From an uncultured Actinomycetes bacterium (GTDB lineage Bacteria > Actinomycetota > Acidimicrobiia > IMCC26256 > PALSA-555): 8,533 bases of DNA. Made by a program: the position numbers and the translations under genes. The notes below the pieces were generated by a model. It was not told the DNA's origin. It ran no database searches and saw only the letters and a list, made by a program, of their open reading frames with translations. Below are positions 6,592 to 8,533 of the stretch, piece by piece. Numbering within the stretch: position 1 is the stretch's first letter; every line of letters starts with the position of its first letter. The stretch lies in contig CALEYV010000082.1 of the NCBI GenBank assembly GCA_937927875.1, forward strand, positions 1 through 8,533. Reading direction: 5' to 3'.

Positions 6592-6909
6592 CTAGGCCGG
6601 TGGCCGGTTGACGGCCCGGTCCAGCTCCTCCAGGTCGTGGGCCTTGCCGAGGAAGGCGGCCCACACCCCGAAGAACACGCCCGCGATGATCCCGATGCCG
6701 CCCGCCATCGGGAGCACGACGACGAAGTTGCCGCTGCCGGCCATGGCCAGCGCGATCGACACCATGCCGAGCCAGATGGCGACGCAGATCGGGATCGCGA
6801 TGAGGGACAGCTTCACCGACGACACCAGCAGCTGGTGCTCGAGGCCGAGCTCGCGCTCGAGCAGGGTCGGGACGGCGCCGGGCTCGGCGACCTCGATCTC
6901 GGTGCTCAT
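6592..6909 (-). CDS. Small two-helix membrane protein of unknown function, coupled to cysC
   Basis: I do not recognise a family. From the ATG at 6909 (MSTEIEV) the product is 105 residues: an acidic, soluble N-terminus with a short charged helix (LLERELGLEHQ, 16-26), two hydrophobic helices (about 32-57 and 62-87) joined by a short GSGN turn, and an amphipathic charged tail (KAHDLEELDRAVNRPPA). GAGGAG lies just before this ATG. An upstream in-frame ATG at 6936 overlaps the cysC TGA as ATGA and would add nine residues (MIGPIEEEP); it is a real alternative. Placement directly after cysN-cysC suggests co-transcription with sulfate activation, but a functional link is only inferred. It has no cysteine motif, no transporter signature and no enzymatic residues that I can see. 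Confidence 0.75.
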   Translation of the reverse strand: MSTEIEVAEPGAVPTLLERELGLEHQLLVSSVKLSLIAIPICVAIWLGMVSIALAMAGSGNFVVVLPMAGGIGIIAGVFFGVWAAFLGKAHDLEELDRAVNRPPA

Positions 6910-6932
6910 CGGCTCCTCTTCGATGGGGCCGA

Positions 6933-7550
6933 TCATGCCACGACCCCCCGGGCGGCCAGCGCCGCCACGATGCGGGCGGCCGCGTCGGCCGGGGTGAGCT
7001 CGGCGGTGGCGAGGAGCAGGTCGGGGTCGGCGGGCGGCTCGTAGGGACCGTCGACGCCGGTGAGCCCGCGCAGCTCGCCGGCCCTCGCCCGCCGATAGAG
7101 GCCCTTCGGGTCCCGGGCCTCGCAGACCGAGAGCGGCGCGTCGACGAACACCTCGAGGAACACGAGGCCGCTCGCCTCGTGGATGGCCCGAGCGTGGGCG
7201 CGGCCGGCCCGGTAGGGGCTGATGACCGGCACCGCGACGACGACGCCGGCGTCGGCGCACAGGCGCGCCACCTCGGCGACCCGGCGGACGTTCTCGGCCC
7301 GGTCCGCGGGCGAGAACCCGAGGTCGCCGTTCAGGCCGTGGCGCAGGTTGTCGCCGTCGAGCGAGTAGGCGAGCACAGCCCGGCTCGTGAGCGCGGCCAG
7401 CAGCGCGTCGGCGAGCGTCGACTTGCCGGAGCCGGGCAGCCCGGTGAGCCACACCGTCGCGCCCTGCACCCCCGCCGCCCGCCAGCGCTCGGCGCGCCGG
7501 ACCTCGCCCTCCTGCCAGACGACGTCGGGGCTGACCGGCGGGCCGCTCAC
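6933..7550 (-). CDS. cysC: Adenylylsulfate (APS) kinase
   Basis: Cytoplasmic kinase that phosphorylates the 3'-OH of APS with ATP to make PAPS, the sulfate donor for assimilation or sulfotransferases. 205 residues, the usual size for a stand-alone CysC. Motifs: Walker A GLPGSGKST (37-45), DGDNLRHGLN (65-74), the following GFSPADRAENVRR segment, ISPYR (110-114), DPKGLYRRARAGE (147-159) and GLTGVDGPYEPP (162-173). All are intact, so it should be active. The start is the GTG at 7550, whose GTGA overlaps the cysN stop. No clear ribosome site precedes it, so translational coupling to cysN is likely. The reading frame stays open far upstream, but that part is a shadow of cysN. Many actinobacteria, including mycobacteria, have CysN and CysC fused; here they are separate adjacent genes. 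Confidence 0.95.
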   Translation of the reverse strand: MSGPPVSPDVVWQEGEVRRAERWRAAGVQGATVWLTGLPGSGKSTLADALLAALTSRAVLAYSLDGDNLRHGLNGDLGFSPADRAENVRRVAEVARLCADAGVVVAVPVISPYRAGRAHARAIHEASGLVFLEVFVDAPLSVCEARDPKGLYRRARAGELRGLTGVDGPYEPPADPDLLLATAELTPADAAARIVAALAARGVVA

Positions 7551-8533
7551 GCCGACGAGGCGCCGAGCACCATCCCGGCGCCCACCGTCTCGAAGGTCGC
7601 CTCGTCGATGAGGATGAACGAGCCCGTGACCCGGTTGCGCCGGTACTCGTCGACGAACAGCGGCACGGTGCACCGGAGGCTGACGCGACCGACGTCGTTC
7701 AGGGCCAGCGCCTGGTGACCCTCGTCGCGGTGGAGCGTGTTCACGTCGAGCCGGTAGTGGAGACGCTGGACCCGGGCGCGCGCGGCGCGGGTGGTGTGCT
7801 TGACGCCGAGGACCATGCCCTCCCGCAGCGGCCGCTCGCTGAACCAGCAGACCATGGCGTCGACGTCCTGGGTGACGGTAGGGGCGTTGTGCGGCCGGCA
7901 CAGCAGGTCGCCGCGCCCGGCGTCGAGGTGGTCGGCGAGGCGGATGCTCACCGACTGCGGCGGGATCGCCTCCTCGACCGGGCCCCCGAACTGGTCGATG
8001 GAGGCGATGGTGGTCGTGAACCCGCTCGGCAACACGAGGACCTCGTCGCCGGGGCGGAACATGCCGCTCGCGACCTGGCCCGCGTACCCCCGGTAGTCGT
8101 GGTGGTCGTGGGTGATGGGCCGGATCACGTACTGGATCGGGAACCGGGCGTCGATGAGGTTGCGGTCCGACCCGATGTAGACGTGCTCGAGGTGGTGCAG
8201 CAGCGTCGGCCCCTCGTACCACGGGGTGCTCGGCGAGTGCGCCACCACGTTGTCGCCGTGGAGCGCCGACACGGGGATGAACGTGAGGTCGTCGATCTCG
8301 AGCTTGGCCGCGAACTCGGTGAACTCGGCGCAGATCTCGTCGAAGGTGTCCTCGTCGAAGTCGACCAGGTCCATCTTGTTCACGCAGAGCACCAGGTGCT
8401 TCACCTGCAGCAGCGATGCGATCACCGCGTGGCGCCGGGACTGCTCGAGCACGCCCTTGCGGGCGTCGACGAGCACGAGCGCGAGGTCGGCGGTCGAGGC
8501 GCCGGTCACCATGTTGCGCGTGTACTGGATGTG
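7547..8533 (-). CDS. cysN: Sulfate adenylyltransferase subunit 1 (GTPase), 5' end outside window
   Basis: GTP-hydrolysing large subunit of ATP sulfurylase, which with CysD converts sulfate and ATP to APS. Only the C-terminal 328 residues are present; the gene runs off the right edge, so P-loop, switch I and most of the DTPGH motif are missing (the first residue seen is its His). Visible parts: QYTRNMVTGASTAD (3-16, after switch II), G4 motif NKMD (52-55), G5-like SAL (89-91), and then the two elongation-factor-like beta-barrel domains (from about 120 onward) ending in GSFILIDEATFETVGAGMVLG. The stop overlaps the GTG of cysC by four bases. The protein ends cleanly after the second barrel, so this is the unfused CysN form. 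cysD is expected just to the right. Confidence 0.94.
   Translation of the reverse strand, partial: HIQYTRNMVTGASTADLALVLVDARKGVLEQSRRHAVIASLLQVKHLVLCVNKMDLVDFDEDTFDEICAEFTEFAAKLEIDDLTFIPVSALHGDNVVAHSPSTPWYEGPTLLHHLEHVYIGSDRNLIDARFPIQYVIRPITHDHHDYRGYAGQVASGMFRPGDEVLVLPSGFTTTIASIDQFGGPVEEAIPPQSVSIRLADHLDAGRGDLLCRPHNAPTVTQDVDAMVCWFSERPLREGMVLGVKHTTRAARARVQRLHYRLDVNTLHRDEGHQALALNDVGRVSLRCTVPLFVDEYRRNRVTGSFILIDEATFETVGAGMVLGASSA

Noticed and set aside
7551..8222. Upstream extension of the cysC reading frame
   Set aside because: This part is Pro/Arg-rich and lies over the conserved cysN barrel domains; the APS kinase homology begins only after 7550.

Overview
The window reads as a chromosomal stretch from a high-GC actinobacterium. 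I infer an uncultured Acidimicrobiia-like lineage from base composition, the style of the LCP and CAP proteins and the use of GTG starts; a phylogenetic placement would be needed to settle this. There is no rRNA, tRNA, CRISPR array, IS element or sign of recent transfer. Coding density is very high and no gene-free stretch exceeds 180 bp.

Left part, minus strand (113-3833): an ArsR-family metal sensor and a NicO-type metal transporter overlap by four bases (ATGA) and form a compact metal-response operon. About 100 bp further on, past a stem-loop, lies a large two-module FtsX/MacB-type ABC permease. Its ATPase is not in the window. Bases 1-112 hold no gene I can support.

Middle, plus strand (4011-6584): an LCP (LytR-CpsA-Psr) cell-wall ligase, a short-chain dehydrogenase/reductase (SDR) and a small secreted CAP-domain protein. 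Each is separated from the next by 60-110 bp, with GC-rich stem-loops between them. The 177-bp divergent gap 3834-4010 holds candidate promoters for both arsR and the LCP gene. In both, the -10 box sits six or seven bases before the ATG, as expected for leaderless transcripts.

Right part, minus strand (6592-8533): the end of a sulfate-activation operon. It holds cysN (5' end outside the window), cysC as a separate gene overlapping cysN by four bases (GTGA), and then a small two-helix membrane protein of unknown function tightly coupled to cysC. CysN, with CysD presumably just to the right, makes APS from sulfate and ATP. CysC phosphorylates APS to PAPS. The operon converges on the CAP gene with only 7 bp between the stop codons.

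Most of the window is ordinary housekeeping and envelope biology. The parts most worth a second look are the metal-sensor/transporter pair with its ambiguous start, and the unknown membrane protein coupled to the sulfate-activation genes.
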